A DNA stretch of 64,000 bases, from NCBI RefSeq assembly GCF_000745015.1, contig NZ_JQNA01000002.1, positions 3,844,001 through 3,908,000 on the forward strand, given 5' to 3'. The first letter of the stretch is position 1; each line of letters begins with the position of its first letter. Shown piece after piece: positions 9,140 to 17,878 of this stretch. The translations under genes and the position numbers were made by a program. This stretch comes from Burkholderia sp. 9120. GTDB taxonomy: Bacteria > Pseudomonadota > Gammaproteobacteria > Burkholderiales > Burkholderiaceae. The notes below the pieces were generated by a model. It made no database searches. It was not told where the DNA came from and saw only the letters and a program-made list of their open reading frames with translations.

Positions 9140-9168
9140 TTGAATTGTGTCCGCGCGTGGACTATGCT
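9140..9168 (+). promoter_or_regulatory. sigma70-type promoter for the 109-residue membrane protein
   Basis: TTGAAT (9140-9145), a 17-base spacer, then TATGCT (9163-9168). It lies about 110 bases before the start at 9277, in a comparatively AT-rich part of the 389-base gap 8888-9276. That gap otherwise holds nothing I can identify. Confidence 0.5.
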
Positions 9169-9276
9169 CAAAAAGAACCGTCTTGTAACAGGGCGACCGC
9201 GCGCGCAGACGCGGCCATGCGGCGGTTTGCGTCCGTTGGGTGGGGCGCCGGAAGAGGGCAAAGCGGGAGGGGCATC

Positions 9277-9606
9277 ATGAGACTACTCAGATCAGACAAC
9301 GAGTTGCATCACGGGCACCACGCCCATCATGTCGGCCGTGAGGGCAAGCGCGTGATGCTGCCGCTCGTCGTCATCTCGCTGATGGCGATCGGCCTGTACT
9401 ACAGCGTGCGCGGTATCGACTTCTCGGAGCTGGGCAGGAGCGCGCTGTTCGATGTCGTGATGCTCTGCGTGGCGCTGGGTATCGCGGGGTTGTTCGGCGT
9501 CGTCGGCGCATGGGTGCGTTCGAATGGCGACGACGCCGGCGAAGGCTTCTGCTTCGTCGGCGCGTTGATCGGCGCCGTGGTGTTCTACGTCGCGCTCTTC
9601 AGTTGA
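9277..9606 (+). CDS. small inner-membrane protein with a His-rich N-terminus, unknown function
   Basis: A 109-residue protein starting at the ATG at 9277, preceded by GGGAGGGG (9265-9272). Residues 8-20 are histidine-rich (ELHHGHHAHHVGREG), followed by three hydrophobic segments: LPLVVISLMAIGLYY, VVMLCVALGIAGLFGVVGAW and FCFVGALIGAVVFYVALF. The His cluster could bind a metal such as Ni2+ or Zn2+, but this is inference from composition only. I do not recognise the family. Confidence 0.65.
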   Translation: MRLLRSDNELHHGHHAHHVGREGKRVMLPLVVISLMAIGLYYSVRGIDFSELGRSALFDVVMLCVALGIAGLFGVVGAWVRSNGDDAGEGFCFVGALIGAVVFYVALFS

Positions 9607-9628
9607 GCGCGACGGCGCTCGGTACGTA

Positions 9629-10213
9629 TCAGACGATCTGGGCGGCTTCGTCGAAAGCAAAGCGCGGGCTGCGCGCGAACAGTTTCGACGGGTCGCCATA
9701 GCCCAGATTGATCAGGAAGTTCGACTTGACGGTCGTCCCGGCGAAGAAGGCTTCGTCGACCTTGGCGGCGTCGAACCCGGACATCGCGCCCGTGTCCAGA
9801 CCGAGCGCCCGCGCGGCGAGAATCAGGTAGCCGCCTTGCAGCGTCGAATTGCGAAAGGCGGTGTCCGCGATCGACTTGTCGTTGCCGACGAACCAGCTGC
9901 GCGCGTCCGCGTGCGGAAACAGTTTCGGCAGATGCTCGTAAAACGCCATATCCATCCCGACGATCACCGTGACCGGCGCGGCCATGGTCTTGTCAAGATT
10001 GCCCGCCGACAACGCCGGGCGCAGCTTTTCCTTAGCCTCCGGCGTTTTGACGAACACGAAGCGGCCGGGGCTCGAATTCGCCGAGGTCGGGCCGAGCAGC
10101 ACCAGTTCGGTCAGTTGTTTGAGCACGGCATCGTCGACCGGTTTCGCCTGCCAGCCGTTATGCGTGCGCGCTTCGCGAAAGAGTTGATCGAGTGCCTGGT
10201 CGGATAGCGTCAT
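9629..10213 (-). CDS. rutE: nitroreductase-family protein, RutE-like (malonic semialdehyde reductase)
   Basis: A 194-residue flavin nitroreductase-fold protein matching the RutE/HadB branch: short N-terminus [23 protein letters not shown]-phosphate region [18 protein letters not shown], and [20 protein letters not shown] with [12 protein letters not shown] downstream. RutE reduces malonic semialdehyde to 3-hydroxypropionate with NAD(P)H in pyrimidine catabolism. No other rut genes are nearby, so its substrate here could be another aldehyde or quinone. AAGGA precedes the ATG. Cytoplasmic. Confidence 0.8.
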   Translation of the reverse strand: MTLSDQALDQLFREARTHNGWQAKPVDDAVLKQLTELVLLGPTSANSSPGRFVFVKTPEAKEKLRPALSAGNLDKTMAAPVTVIVGMDMAFYEHLPKLFPHADARSWFVGNDKSIADTAFRNSTLQGGYLILAARALGLDTGAMSGFDAAKVDEAFFAGTTVKSNFLINLGYGDPSKLFARSPRFAFDEAAQIV

Positions 10214-10410
10214 GGTGAAGTCCTTGAAAGGTCTAAGAATTTAAAGGCATGAACCGAAAAGTCCGGATGAAGCCGCCGGATGACAGCGCAAGCCGCGCGT
10301 ATCAACGACGTCTTCGGTGCCGCCATAATAGCCAAGGTTTCCACCCGCGCGCTTCGCGTACGCCATCGTTTCAGCTTCATTCAGCATTCGCATTGGTATC
10401 AGACCATCTC

Positions 10411-11010
10411 ATGACGGATCTTTTCGCGGGTTCTGCCGATGACCTGCCGACGCCCGACGTCGACTGGTATCCCGACTGGCTGACGCCCGCCCTCGCGGCG
10501 CAGGTTTTGACGCAACTGATCGACGAAGTCGCCTGGCGTCAGGACGTGATCGGCACACCCGCCGGTCGCGTGCCGTTGCCGCGCTTGACGGCCTGGCAGG
10601 GCGAGCCGGATGCCGTCTATGTCTACTCGGGCATTCGCAACGTGCCGCAGCCGTGGACGTCGACCGTCGCCGAACTCAAGGCCTCGGTGGAAGCCGTCTG
10701 CGAGACGCGCTTTAATAGCGTGCTGCTCAACCGCTATCGCAGCGGCGCCGACAGCATGGGTTGGCACGCGGATCGCGAGCCTGAACTCGGCGTGCGTCCG
10801 GTGATCGCGTCGGTGAGCCTGGGCGTCGCGCGCACATTCGATTTGCGCCACAACAAAACCGGTGTCGTGCAGTCGTTCTCGCTGAAGGGCGGCAGCCTGC
10901 TCGTAATGAAGGGCGACACGCAGGCGGACTGGCGGCACCGGGTGCCGAAGGAGCCGCGCGCGGCCGGGGAGCGGGTCAATTTGACGTTTCGCTGGGTGAC
11001 GCCGCGGTGA
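10411..11010 (+). CDS. alkB: AlkB-family 2-oxoglutarate/Fe(II) DNA or RNA demethylase
   Basis: A 199-residue AlkB-like dioxygenase that would oxidatively remove N-methyl lesions such as 1-methyladenine and 3-methylcytosine. Iron ligands are visible as HAD in SMGWHADREPELG and the distal His in DWRHRVPKEP; the 2-oxoglutarate-binding arginines appear in ERVNLTFRWV. The substrate-lid signature LLNRYRSGADSMGWHAD is typical of ALKBH2/3-like bacterial AlkB proteins. The frame is open to 10249, but the homologous region begins at MTDLFAG, so the ATG at 10411 is preferred. Confidence 0.9.
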   Translation: MTDLFAGSADDLPTPDVDWYPDWLTPALAAQVLTQLIDEVAWRQDVIGTPAGRVPLPRLTAWQGEPDAVYVYSGIRNVPQPWTSTVAELKASVEAVCETRFNSVLLNRYRSGADSMGWHADREPELGVRPVIASVSLGVARTFDLRHNKTGVVQSFSLKGGSLLVMKGDTQADWRHRVPKEPRAAGERVNLTFRWVTPR

Positions 11011-11155
11011 GGTGCCGCTCCACTGGGCGGGCTCGCTGCGCCTGCTGCTAAGGCGAGCAATTGGCGGCAGCGTGTCTGGCTGCGGCCATTCGGCAAACAT
11101 TCGGCAAATACTCGGAAAACCCCACCAACCGGCCTCGAACCCGATCCCGTCGCTC

Positions 11156-11192
11156 ATACCAAAATTGGTATCGCGAACGCGAATCATAGGAT
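11156..11192 (+). promoter_or_regulatory. palindrome overlapping a putative ytfQ promoter
   Basis: ATACCAA-AA-TTGGTAT (11156-11171) is a perfect 7-bp inverted repeat. Its right arm contains TTGGTA (11165-11170), which with TAGGAT (11187-11192) at 16-base spacing makes a plausible sigma70 promoter. It lies about 115 bases before ytfQ. A repressor bound to the palindrome would block the -35 region, so it is a good operator candidate. No regulator gene for the sugar operon is encoded next to it. Confidence 0.45.
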
Positions 11193-11304
11193 TGGACGGT
11201 TAACGCCCCACACACTACGCTACATCACGATCCACGCACCGTGAGGGCCGCAAACACCGGCCGGTTCGATGGGTCGTCGACACTACAACGATCAGGAGAC
11301 AGTC

Positions 11305-12291
11305 ATGGCGAATACACGACGCGCCGCATGTCGTGCGTTGGGCGCGCTCGCACTCTGCGCGGGCATCGGTACGCTAACGCTGACCGCGCCGGGCGCTTAC
11401 GCGCAAGACAAACAGATCACCCTCGGTTTCGCGCAGGTCGGCGCGGAAAGCGCATGGCGAACCGCCAACACCGAGTCCGTGAAGTCCGCGGCGGCGGACG
11501 CGAAGATCAAGCTCAAATTCTCGGATGCCCAGCAGAAGCAGGAAAACCAGATCAAGGCGATCCGCTCTTATATCGCGCAAAAAGTCGATGTGATCGCGTT
11601 CTCGCCGGTCGTCGAATCCGGCTGGGAACCGGTGCTGCTGGAAGCGAAAGCCGCGAAGATTCCGGTGATCCTGACCGACCGCAATATCGACGTGAAAGAC
11701 ACCTCGCTCTACGTGACCATGATCGGCTCCGACTTCATGGAAGAAGGACGTCGCGGCGGACATTGGCTCGAAGATCACTATAAAAGCGAACAAGGCCCTA
11801 TCAACATCGCCGAACTGCAGGGAACGGTCGGCTCGGCGCCTGCCAATGACCGGCATTCCGGCTTGCTGGAAGTGATCAAAAACGATCCGAAATTTAAGAT
11901 CATCGCGTCGCAAAGCGGGGATTTCACGCTGGCCGGCGGCAAGCAGGTCATGGAAGCGTTTATAAAAACTTATGGAAATAAAATAAATGTAGTTTATGCG
12001 CATAACGACGATATGGCGCTCGGCGCGATCCAGGCGATGGAGGAGGCCGGTATGCATCCGGGCAAGGACATCACCGTCGTTTCGTTCGATGCCACCAAGG
12101 GTGGCTTCCAGGCGATGGCCGCGGGCAAGATGAACGTCGACGTGGAGTGCAGTCCGTTGCTGGGACCGCAGTTGATGTCGGCGGTGAAAGATGTCGTGGC
12201 CGGCAAGCCGTTGCCCAAGCGCATTCTCACGCAGGAGACGGTGTTCCCGATGAGTGTCGCGGCGCAGACGCTGCCGACGCGTAAGTACTGA
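11305..12291 (+). CDS. ytfQ: periplasmic sugar-binding protein of a YtfQ-type ABC importer
   Basis: A 328-residue periplasmic-binding protein of the ribose/galactofuranose class with a signal peptide cleaved near AYAQDK. Family marks are ITLGFAQVGAESAWRTANTE, VDVIAFSPVVESGWEP, VILTDRNIDV and VYAHNDDMALGAIQAMEEAG. E. coli YtfQ binds galactofuranose in the periplasm for YtfRT-YjfF. AGGAGA precedes the ATG. Odd feature: codons for about residues 219-231 (DNA 11959-11997) use an extremely AT-rich stretch including two ATA codons, unlike the rest of the gene. A terminator-like hairpin follows the gene before ytfR. Confidence 0.9.
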   Translation: MANTRRAACRALGALALCAGIGTLTLTAPGAYAQDKQITLGFAQVGAESAWRTANTESVKSAAADAKIKLKFSDAQQKQENQIKAIRSYIAQKVDVIAFSPVVESGWEPVLLEAKAAKIPVILTDRNIDVKDTSLYVTMIGSDFMEEGRRGGHWLEDHYKSEQGPINIAELQGTVGSAPANDRHSGLLEVIKNDPKFKIIASQSGDFTLAGGKQVMEAFIKTYGNKINVVYAHNDDMALGAIQAMEEAGMHPGKDITVVSFDATKGGFQAMAAGKMNVDVECSPLLGPQLMSAVKDVVAGKPLPKRILTQETVFPMSVAAQTLPTRKY

Positions 12292-12388
12292 GGCCGATGC
12301 CACAAAGTACTCAGGGTTACTGAGGAAACGGCGGGGCATGGCGAGTGAAGTTCGGATTGAGCGACAAGGTTTCTCCAGCGGTGCCTGG

Positions 12389-12423
12389 CCGCCCGGTTGC
12401 TTCGGCAGCGGGCGGTCTATTTT
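12389..12423 (+). terminator. attenuating terminator after ytfQ
   Basis: CCGCCCG (12389-12395) pairs with CGGGCGG (12409-12415), with TGC/GCA extending the stem around a TTCG tetraloop, followed by TCTATTTT (12416-12423). It sits between ytfQ and ytfR in a 275-base gap and could let the binding protein be made in excess over the ATPase and permeases. Confidence 0.6.
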
Positions 12424-12566
12424 CCGGTGAGGGTTGCTGGAGGCCGCCGAGTGACGCCAAATGCCGCTGACCGCCGTTGCCTATCACCGGGCGCTTCGAG
12501 ATTTAGAAGCGACGCAGCAAGCCACAGGCGTCCATCGAACGCTGTACCACCGATCGAGCGAGGTCT

Positions 12567-14333
12567 ATGACGCATCCCGCTTCCGAACCGAATCCGCAGG
12601 CTATGGGCGCAGCCGCTCATCGAGCGGGCGATGCAACCAGGGCGGCCAACGCGAGCAACGCCGACGCCCGCGCCCCCATCCTCGCCACCACCGCGGTCAC
12701 CAAGACCTTCCCCGGCGTCAAAGCGCTGCAGCGGGTCGATTTTCGTCTGTTCCCCGGCGAGATCCACACGTTGATGGGGCAGAACGGCGCGGGCAAATCC
12801 ACCTTGATCAACGTGCTGACCGGCGTGGTCGCGCCTGACGCCGGCACGATCCGTCTCGGCGGTGAGGTCGTGGCGTTTGCTTCGCCGCAGGAAGCGGAAG
12901 CGGCCGGCGTGCGCACCTTGTACCAGGAAGTGAACCTGTGCCCGAACCTCTCCGTGGCGGAGAACATTTTCGCGGGGCGGCAGCCGCGCCGCTTCGGTGC
13001 GATCGACTGGCCCACTATCAAGCGCCGTGCGCAGGCTGCGCTTGCGCGCCTTGACGTGTCGCTCGACGTCACCCGTTCGCTCGACGCCTACCCGATCGCG
13101 GTGCAACAGATGGTGGCGATCGCGCGGGCGTTGTCGGTCGACGCGCGCGTACTGATTCTCGATGAACCGACTTCGAGTCTCGACGATGGTGAAGTGAGCC
13201 AGCTTTTCAAAATACTTCGTCATCTTAAGCAGTCGGGTATCGCGATTCTGTTCGTCACGCATTTTATCGAACAGACGTATGCCATTTCCGACCGCATCAC
13301 GGTCATGCGCAATGGCGAGCGAGAAGGCGAGTATCTGGCGCGTGATCTGCCTGCGGATCAACTGGTCGCGAAGATGGTCGGCCACGAGCGCATGAGCGCG
13401 CGCTTGCGCGAAGCCGCGCATGAAGGTCATGGGAGTTACGAGGGCCAAGAGGGCCAAGAGGGCCACGACAGGCCGCTGGTCAGACAGCAGACCGTAAACG
13501 CAACCCAAGCAACCGAGGCAACGCAGCCAACCGAGGCAACGCAGCCAACCCAGGCAACGCAGCCAACCCAGGCAACGCAGCCAACCCAGGCCACCCCAAC
13601 CACCCACCCCTTCATCGAACTCCAAGGCGTCGGCCGCCGCGGCACGCTGCAGCCGATTGACCTCGACCTGCAACGAGGCCAGATCCTGGGACTCGCCGGC
13701 CTGCTCGGCTCGGGCCGCACGGAAACAGCGCGATTGCTTTTCGGCGCAGATCGCACCGACAGCGGCGTGATCCTCATCGAAGGCCGCGCCGTGAAACTAC
13801 GCTCGCCGCGCGATGCGGTCCGTCACGGCATCGGCTATTGCGCGGAAGACCGCAAGAAGGAAGGCATCGTCGCCGAACTGTCGATCCGCGAAAACATTCT
13901 GCTGGCGCTGCAAGCAAGGCGCGGCTGGTGGCGCAAGATCAGCCGGCAACGTGCGCGCGAGTTGGCCGACCTATGGATCGAGCGGCTCGGCATCAAGGCC
14001 GCGGACGCCGAGCAACCGATCGGCTTGCTGTCCGGTGGCAACCAGCAGAAAGCGCTGCTGGCGCGCTGGCTCGCCACCGATCCCACCCTGCTGATCCTCG
14101 ACGAACCCACGCGCGGCATCGACGTCGCCGCCAAGTTCGACATCATGGACCGGCTGCTGGCGCTGTGCGCGAGCGGTCTGAGCATCCTGTTCATTTCGTC
14201 GGAGATCAGCGAGGTGCTGCGCGTCAGCCATCGCGTCGTGGTGTTGCGCGACCGTCGCAAGATCGCCGAGGTCGCGGGCAAGGCCTCGAACGAAGACAAC
14301 ATCTATCGACTCATCGCGGGGAGCGGCGAATGA
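12567..14333 (+). CDS. ytfR: tandem-domain sugar ABC transporter ATPase, YtfR-type, with unusual repetitive linker
   Basis: A 588-residue double nucleotide-binding-domain ATPase for the YtfQRT-YjfF importer. Domain 1 (about 35-280) has Walker A GQNGAGKST, the family's degenerate signature VQQMVAIARAL and Walker B VLILDEPTSSL. Domain 2 (about 350-588) has signature LSGGNQQKALLARWL and Walker B LLILDEPTRGIDV; its Walker A is degenerate (GLLGSGRTE), as usual in this family. Between them, about residues 285-347 form a low-complexity linker containing EGQEGQEGH and repeats of ATQPTQ. Usual YtfR is about 500 residues, so the excess is this linker plus an N-terminal extension of about 35 residues. 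Cytoplasmic face. Confidence 0.92.
   Translation: MTHPASEPNPQAMGAAAHRAGDATRAANASNADARAPILATTAVTKTFPGVKALQRVDFRLFPGEIHTLMGQNGAGKSTLINVLTGVVAPDAGTIRLGGEVVAFASPQEAEAAGVRTLYQEVNLCPNLSVAENIFAGRQPRRFGAIDWPTIKRRAQAALARLDVSLDVTRSLDAYPIAVQQMVAIARALSVDARVLILDEPTSSLDDGEVSQLFKILRHLKQSGIAILFVTHFIEQTYAISDRITVMRNGEREGEYLARDLPADQLVAKMVGHERMSARLREAAHEGHGSYEGQEGQEGHDRPLVRQQTVNATQATEATQPTEATQPTQATQPTQATQPTQATPTTHPFIELQGVGRRGTLQPIDLDLQRGQILGLAGLLGSGRTETARLLFGADRTDSGVILIEGRAVKLRSPRDAVRHGIGYCAEDRKKEGIVAELSIRENILLALQARRGWWRKISRQRARELADLWIERLGIKAADAEQPIGLLSGGNQQKALLARWLATDPTLLILDEPTRGIDVAAKFDIMDRLLALCASGLSILFISSEISEVLRVSHRVVVLRDRRKIAEVAGKASNEDNIYRLIAGSGE
13440..13466 (+). repeat. three tandem 9-bp units inside ytfR (GAGGGCCAA)
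   Basis: Units at 13440, 13449 and 13458, the last ending in C. They are in frame and encode Glu-Gly-Gln, Glu-Gly-Gln, Glu-Gly-His at the start of the inter-domain linker of the ATPase. Confidence 0.9.
13500..13589 (+). repeat. five tandem 18-bp units inside ytfR (GCAACGCAGCCAACCCAG)
   Basis: Units start at 13500, 13518, 13536, 13554 and 13572. The last three are identical, unit 2 differs at one base and unit 1 is more diverged. Each encodes a six-residue block Ala-Thr-Gln-Pro-Thr-Gln/Glu, so copy-number change keeps the frame and only changes linker length. Confidence 0.95.
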
Positions 14334-15373
14334 AACTCGCGAACTGGTTCGTACGCGACGGCGCCGAGCGTCCGTTGATCTGGCCGTGCGTCACGCTGGT
14401 GTTGTTGTGCGGCCTGAACCTGTGGGTCAATCCGCACTTTCTGTCGCTGCGCATGCTCGACGGTCACCTGTTCGGCGCGCCCATCGACGTGCTGAATCGC
14501 GCCGCGCCGCTGGCGCTGGTGGCCACCGGCATGACGCTGGTGATCGCCACGCGCGGCATCGACATTTCGGTCGGCGCGGTGGTGGCGATTGCGGGCGCCG
14601 CGGCGGCCACGATACTCGCGACGCAACCCGAGCCGAGCGCGCAGCTCGTCGCAGAGGCGTTGGCGGCGGCGTTGTTCGTCGGCGTGTTGAGCGGCATGTG
14701 GAACGGCTTGCTGGTGTCGTTCGTCGGCATGCAGCCGATCATCGCAACCTTGATTCTGATGGTGGCCGGCCGCGGCGTCGCGCAATTGCTGACGGCCGGG
14801 CAGATCATTCCGATCGGCGCGCCGGGCTATCTGTTCGTCGGCGGCGGGTATTGGCTGGGCGTGCCGTGCTCGGTCTGGATCGCCACCGTCGCGGTACTCG
14901 CCACCGCGGCGCTCGTGGAAGGCACCGCGCTCGGCCTGTTCATTCGCGCGATCGGCATCAATCCGGTTGCGACGCGTCTGGTCGGGCTGCGCTCCAAAGC
15001 GCTGGTTTTCGCGGTCTATGGGTTCTCGGGATTGACCGCGGCCATGGCGGGCATTCTCATCAGCTCGAACGTGCGCAGCGCCGACGGCAACAACGCCGGC
15101 CTGCTGCTCGAACTCGACGCGATTCTCGCGGTGACACTTGGCGGCACCTCGCTGCTCGGCGGCCGCTTCAGTTTCGCGGGCACCGTACTGGGCGCGTTGA
15201 TCATTCAGACGCTCACGTACACCACGTATTCGATCGGCGTGCCGCCGGAGGCGACGCTGGTCGTCAAGGCGGCCGTGGTGCTCGCGGTGAGCGTGATCCA
15301 GTCGCCGGCGGCGCGCGCGCTTGCCGTGTCGTTCGGCAGATCGCTGCTCAGGCAACGCGGGGTGGCGCGATGA
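14330..15373 (+). CDS. ytfT: sugar ABC transporter permease, YtfT-type
   Basis: A 347-residue BPD_transp_2 permease with about eight to ten membrane helices. Family motifs include ALVATGMTLVIATRGIDISV near residue 65, LLVSFVGMQPIIATLILM, and VTLGGTSLLGGRFSFAGT near the C-terminus, where the coupling region meets the ATPase. Its ATG overlaps the ytfR stop codon (ATGA at 14330-14333), implying translational coupling. It should pair with the YjfF-like permease to form the heterodimeric channel. Confidence 0.92.
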   Translation: MKLANWFVRDGAERPLIWPCVTLVLLCGLNLWVNPHFLSLRMLDGHLFGAPIDVLNRAAPLALVATGMTLVIATRGIDISVGAVVAIAGAAAATILATQPEPSAQLVAEALAAALFVGVLSGMWNGLLVSFVGMQPIIATLILMVAGRGVAQLLTAGQIIPIGAPGYLFVGGGYWLGVPCSVWIATVAVLATAALVEGTALGLFIRAIGINPVATRLVGLRSKALVFAVYGFSGLTAAMAGILISSNVRSADGNNAGLLLELDAILAVTLGGTSLLGGRFSFAGTVLGALIIQTLTYTTYSIGVPPEATLVVKAAVVLAVSVIQSPAARALAVSFGRSLLRQRGVAR

Positions 15374-16470
15374 GGCGACTCTTCGACGCGTTGGCTCATC
15401 TGGTCGATCCGCGCACGCTGCCGATCGCCGTCACGATTCTGCTGTTCTGCGCGCTATTCGGTTTCGGCTCGGTGATGTACACCGGTTTCTTCTCGTGGCA
15501 GGTACTGCTCGATCTGCTGATCGACAACGCGTTTCTGCTGATCGTCGCGATCGGTATGACGTTCGTGATCGTGTCCGGCGGGATCGATCTGTCGGTGGGC
15601 TCCGTCGTTGCATTGACCACTATCGTCGAAGCGGTGCTGTCCGAACATCTGCATCTATCCGTCTGGCTCATCGTGCCGATCGTACTGCTGATGGGCACGG
15701 TGTTCGGCGCGGTGCAGGGCGCGCTGATTCACTTCTTCCGTTTGCAGGCGTTTATCGTGACGCTGGCGGGCATGTTCTTCGCGCGCGGGTTGTGCTTTCT
15801 GATCACGACGCAGTCGATCACGATCACCGATCCGACCTTCCAGAAAATCTCCGCGTTCCGGCTCGATATCGGCGTGGGCTCGGTCACGGCGAACGTGCTG
15901 ATTGCGTTGGTCGCGCTGCTGGCGGCGATTTATGTCGCGCATTTCACGCGTTTTGGCCGCAACGTGTACGCGGTCGGCGGCAATGCGCGTTCGGCGTTGC
16001 TGATGGGCTTGCCGGTCGCGCGCACACGCATCGGCGTGTACGCGTTGAGCGGTTTCTGCTCGGCGCTCGGCGGCGCGGTGTTTACGTTCTACGTGCTGTC
16101 GGGCTATGGCTTGCAAGGGCAGGGCATGGAACTCGATGCGATCGCGGCGACGGTGATCGGCGGCACGCTGCTGACGGGCGGCGTGGGCTATGTGATCGGC
16201 TCGCTGTTCGGTGTCGGCATTCTCGGCACGATTCAGACGCTGATCACGTTCGACGGCACACTTAGCTCGTGGTGGACCCGTATCGTGATCGGCGCGCTGC
16301 TGTGCGCGTTCTGCCTGCTGCAGCGGCTGATCGAGCGGCACGCGAAATCGGTGCGGCGGCCTGGCGGCACCGATGCGGCGGTGGTCACGGCGGGACGTGA
16401 ACGTGGACATAGCGACGGACCGGCGTCGTCGGATTCCCATGTGATTGGCCGCGCGCCGGAGCAGGCTTGA
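15370..16470 (+). CDS. yjfF: sugar ABC transporter permease, YjfF-type
   Basis: A 366-residue BPD_transp_2 permease, second half of the channel. Motifs: LLIVAIGMTFVIVSGGIDLS, FIVTLAGMFFARGLCFLI and ATVIGGTLLTGGVGYVIGSL. It overlaps ytfT by four bases (ATGA at 15370-15373). The C-terminus has a hydrophilic extension of about 35 residues (VRRPGGTDAAVVTAGRERGH onward) beyond the usual family end. It is the last gene of the operon; the MFS gene on the other strand ends two bases later. Confidence 0.92.
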   Translation: MRRLFDALAHLVDPRTLPIAVTILLFCALFGFGSVMYTGFFSWQVLLDLLIDNAFLLIVAIGMTFVIVSGGIDLSVGSVVALTTIVEAVLSEHLHLSVWLIVPIVLLMGTVFGAVQGALIHFFRLQAFIVTLAGMFFARGLCFLITTQSITITDPTFQKISAFRLDIGVGSVTANVLIALVALLAAIYVAHFTRFGRNVYAVGGNARSALLMGLPVARTRIGVYALSGFCSALGGAVFTFYVLSGYGLQGQGMELDAIAATVIGGTLLTGGVGYVIGSLFGVGILGTIQTLITFDGTLSSWWTRIVIGALLCAFCLLQRLIERHAKSVRRPGGTDAAVVTAGRERGHSDGPASSDSHVIGRAPEQA

Positions 16471-16471
16471 A

Positions 16472-17773
16472 TCAGGCCGCAAGCTCCCGCCCTTTGGTCT
16501 CGGGCAACGTCAGCGCGGCGAGAATCACCACCCCGTACGCCGCCGCGGCGAACACGCCGATCGCGTGACCGAGCGTCATGGTTTGCGATACGTAGCCGAT
16601 CAAAAACGGAAAGGTCGCGCCGACCGCCCGGCCGACGTTATAGCAAAATCCCTGACCGGAGCCGCGAATCCGCGTGGGAAACAACTCGGTGAGAAAGGCG
16701 CCCATACCCGAGAAAATGCCCGATGCGCAAAACCCGAGCGGAAAGCCGAGCACGAGCATCGACAGATTATCGAGCGGCAGTTGCGTGTAAAGCAGCGCGA
16801 TCGCGCAAGACGCCAGTGCAAAGCCGATGAACGCACGCTTACGGCCGAACCGGTCGCTGACATACGCGCCCGTCAGATAGCCGCAATACGAGCCGACGAT
16901 CACCACGCCGAGATAGCTGCCGGTGCCGATCACGCTCAGATGCCGTTCGGTTTTCAGATACGTCGGCAGCCAGGTGGTGACCGCGTAGTAACCGCCTTGC
17001 ACGCCGGTCGCGAGCACCGACGCGCGCAGCGTCGTCCAGACGATCTCGCCGCGAAAGATATCGAGCAACGAGGTACGCGTTTGCGTGGCGGCCTGTGCCG
17101 CTTTCTGTTGCCGATGCACGTCCGGCTCGTCGACGAAGCGGCGAATCCAGATGACGAACGGCGCCGGCGCAATGCCGATCGCGAACAGCACACGCCACGC
17201 GTAGTCGGCCGGCACGAGTGAGAAAACGGCCATGAACAGCAGCGTCGCGATGCCCCAGCCGATCGCCCAGCCGGCCTGCACGAGGCCCACGGCCTTGCCG
17301 CGGTCGCGCGCGCGGATCACCTCGCCGATCAGCACCGCGCCCGCCGTCCATTCACCGCCGAAGCCGAGCCCCATCAAGCCGCGCGCCCACAGCAGCTGCG
17401 AAAAATTTTGCGCCAGCGCGCAAGCCAGCGTGAAAATCGCGAACCAGAGAATCGTGATCTGCAAGGTCTTCACCCGGCCGATGCGATCCGACAGCACACC
17501 CGCCGCCCAGCCGCCCACTGCGGAACTCAATAGCGTGACCGTGCCGATCAGACCGGCGTCGCCGCGTGTGATGCCCCATGTCGCGATCAGCGTCGGGATC
17601 ACGAAGCTGAGGAACTGCGTGTCCATCGCGTCGAGCACGTAGCCGATCTTGCAGCTCCAGAACGCGCGCTTCTCGCTCGCGGAGGTCTGCCGATACCACG
17701 CGAACGGGCCTTTCCCTGTGCCGGATGCGTCGTAGCGCTCGGCGTCTGCGGTCAACTGCGCTTCGGTTTCCAT
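16472..17773 (-). CDS. MFS transporter (sugar-acid / aromatic-acid symporter group)
   Basis: A 433-residue, 12-helix major facilitator protein. Features: the loop 2-3 motif GVLSDRIGRVKTLQI, helix 4 RGLMGLGFGGEWTAGAVLIG typical of the sialate/benzoate/sugar-acid symporters, and loop 8-9 GAYVSDRFGRKRAFIG. It imports organic anions by proton symport at the inner membrane; the substrate is not evident. It lies about 100 bases downstream of the DUF1445 gene on the same strand, probably in one transcript, and both diverge from a LysR gene. It may carry the substrate of that hydro-lyase. Confidence 0.88.
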   Translation of the reverse strand: METEAQLTADAERYDASGTGKGPFAWYRQTSASEKRAFWSCKIGYVLDAMDTQFLSFVIPTLIATWGITRGDAGLIGTVTLLSSAVGGWAAGVLSDRIGRVKTLQITILWFAIFTLACALAQNFSQLLWARGLMGLGFGGEWTAGAVLIGEVIRARDRGKAVGLVQAGWAIGWGIATLLFMAVFSLVPADYAWRVLFAIGIAPAPFVIWIRRFVDEPDVHRQQKAAQAATQTRTSLLDIFRGEIVWTTLRASVLATGVQGGYYAVTTWLPTYLKTERHLSVIGTGSYLGVVIVGSYCGYLTGAYVSDRFGRKRAFIGFALASCAIALLYTQLPLDNLSMLVLGFPLGFCASGIFSGMGAFLTELFPTRIRGSGQGFCYNVGRAVGATFPFLIGYVSQTMTLGHAIGVFAAAAYGVVILAALTLPETKGRELAA

Positions 17774-17878
17774 GCTTGAACTCCGGTCGTCATGGTTGGC
17801 CGCGCGTTGTGCTGGCGCGCGGCTTGGGGTTGAGGCGATCAGGCCGATGGGGCCAATGGGGCCAACAAAACGCCGCGC

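Noticed and set aside
10296..10312. Extra copy of the 14-bp repeat upstream of alkB (GTATCAACGACGT shared with the array end)
   Set aside because: A single 13-base match is expected by chance in a window of this size.
13838..14330. Alternative + strand frame running from within ytfR into ytfT
   Set aside because: Only the part from 14330 on is the ytfT protein; the upstream part is a shifted reading of ytfR domain 2.
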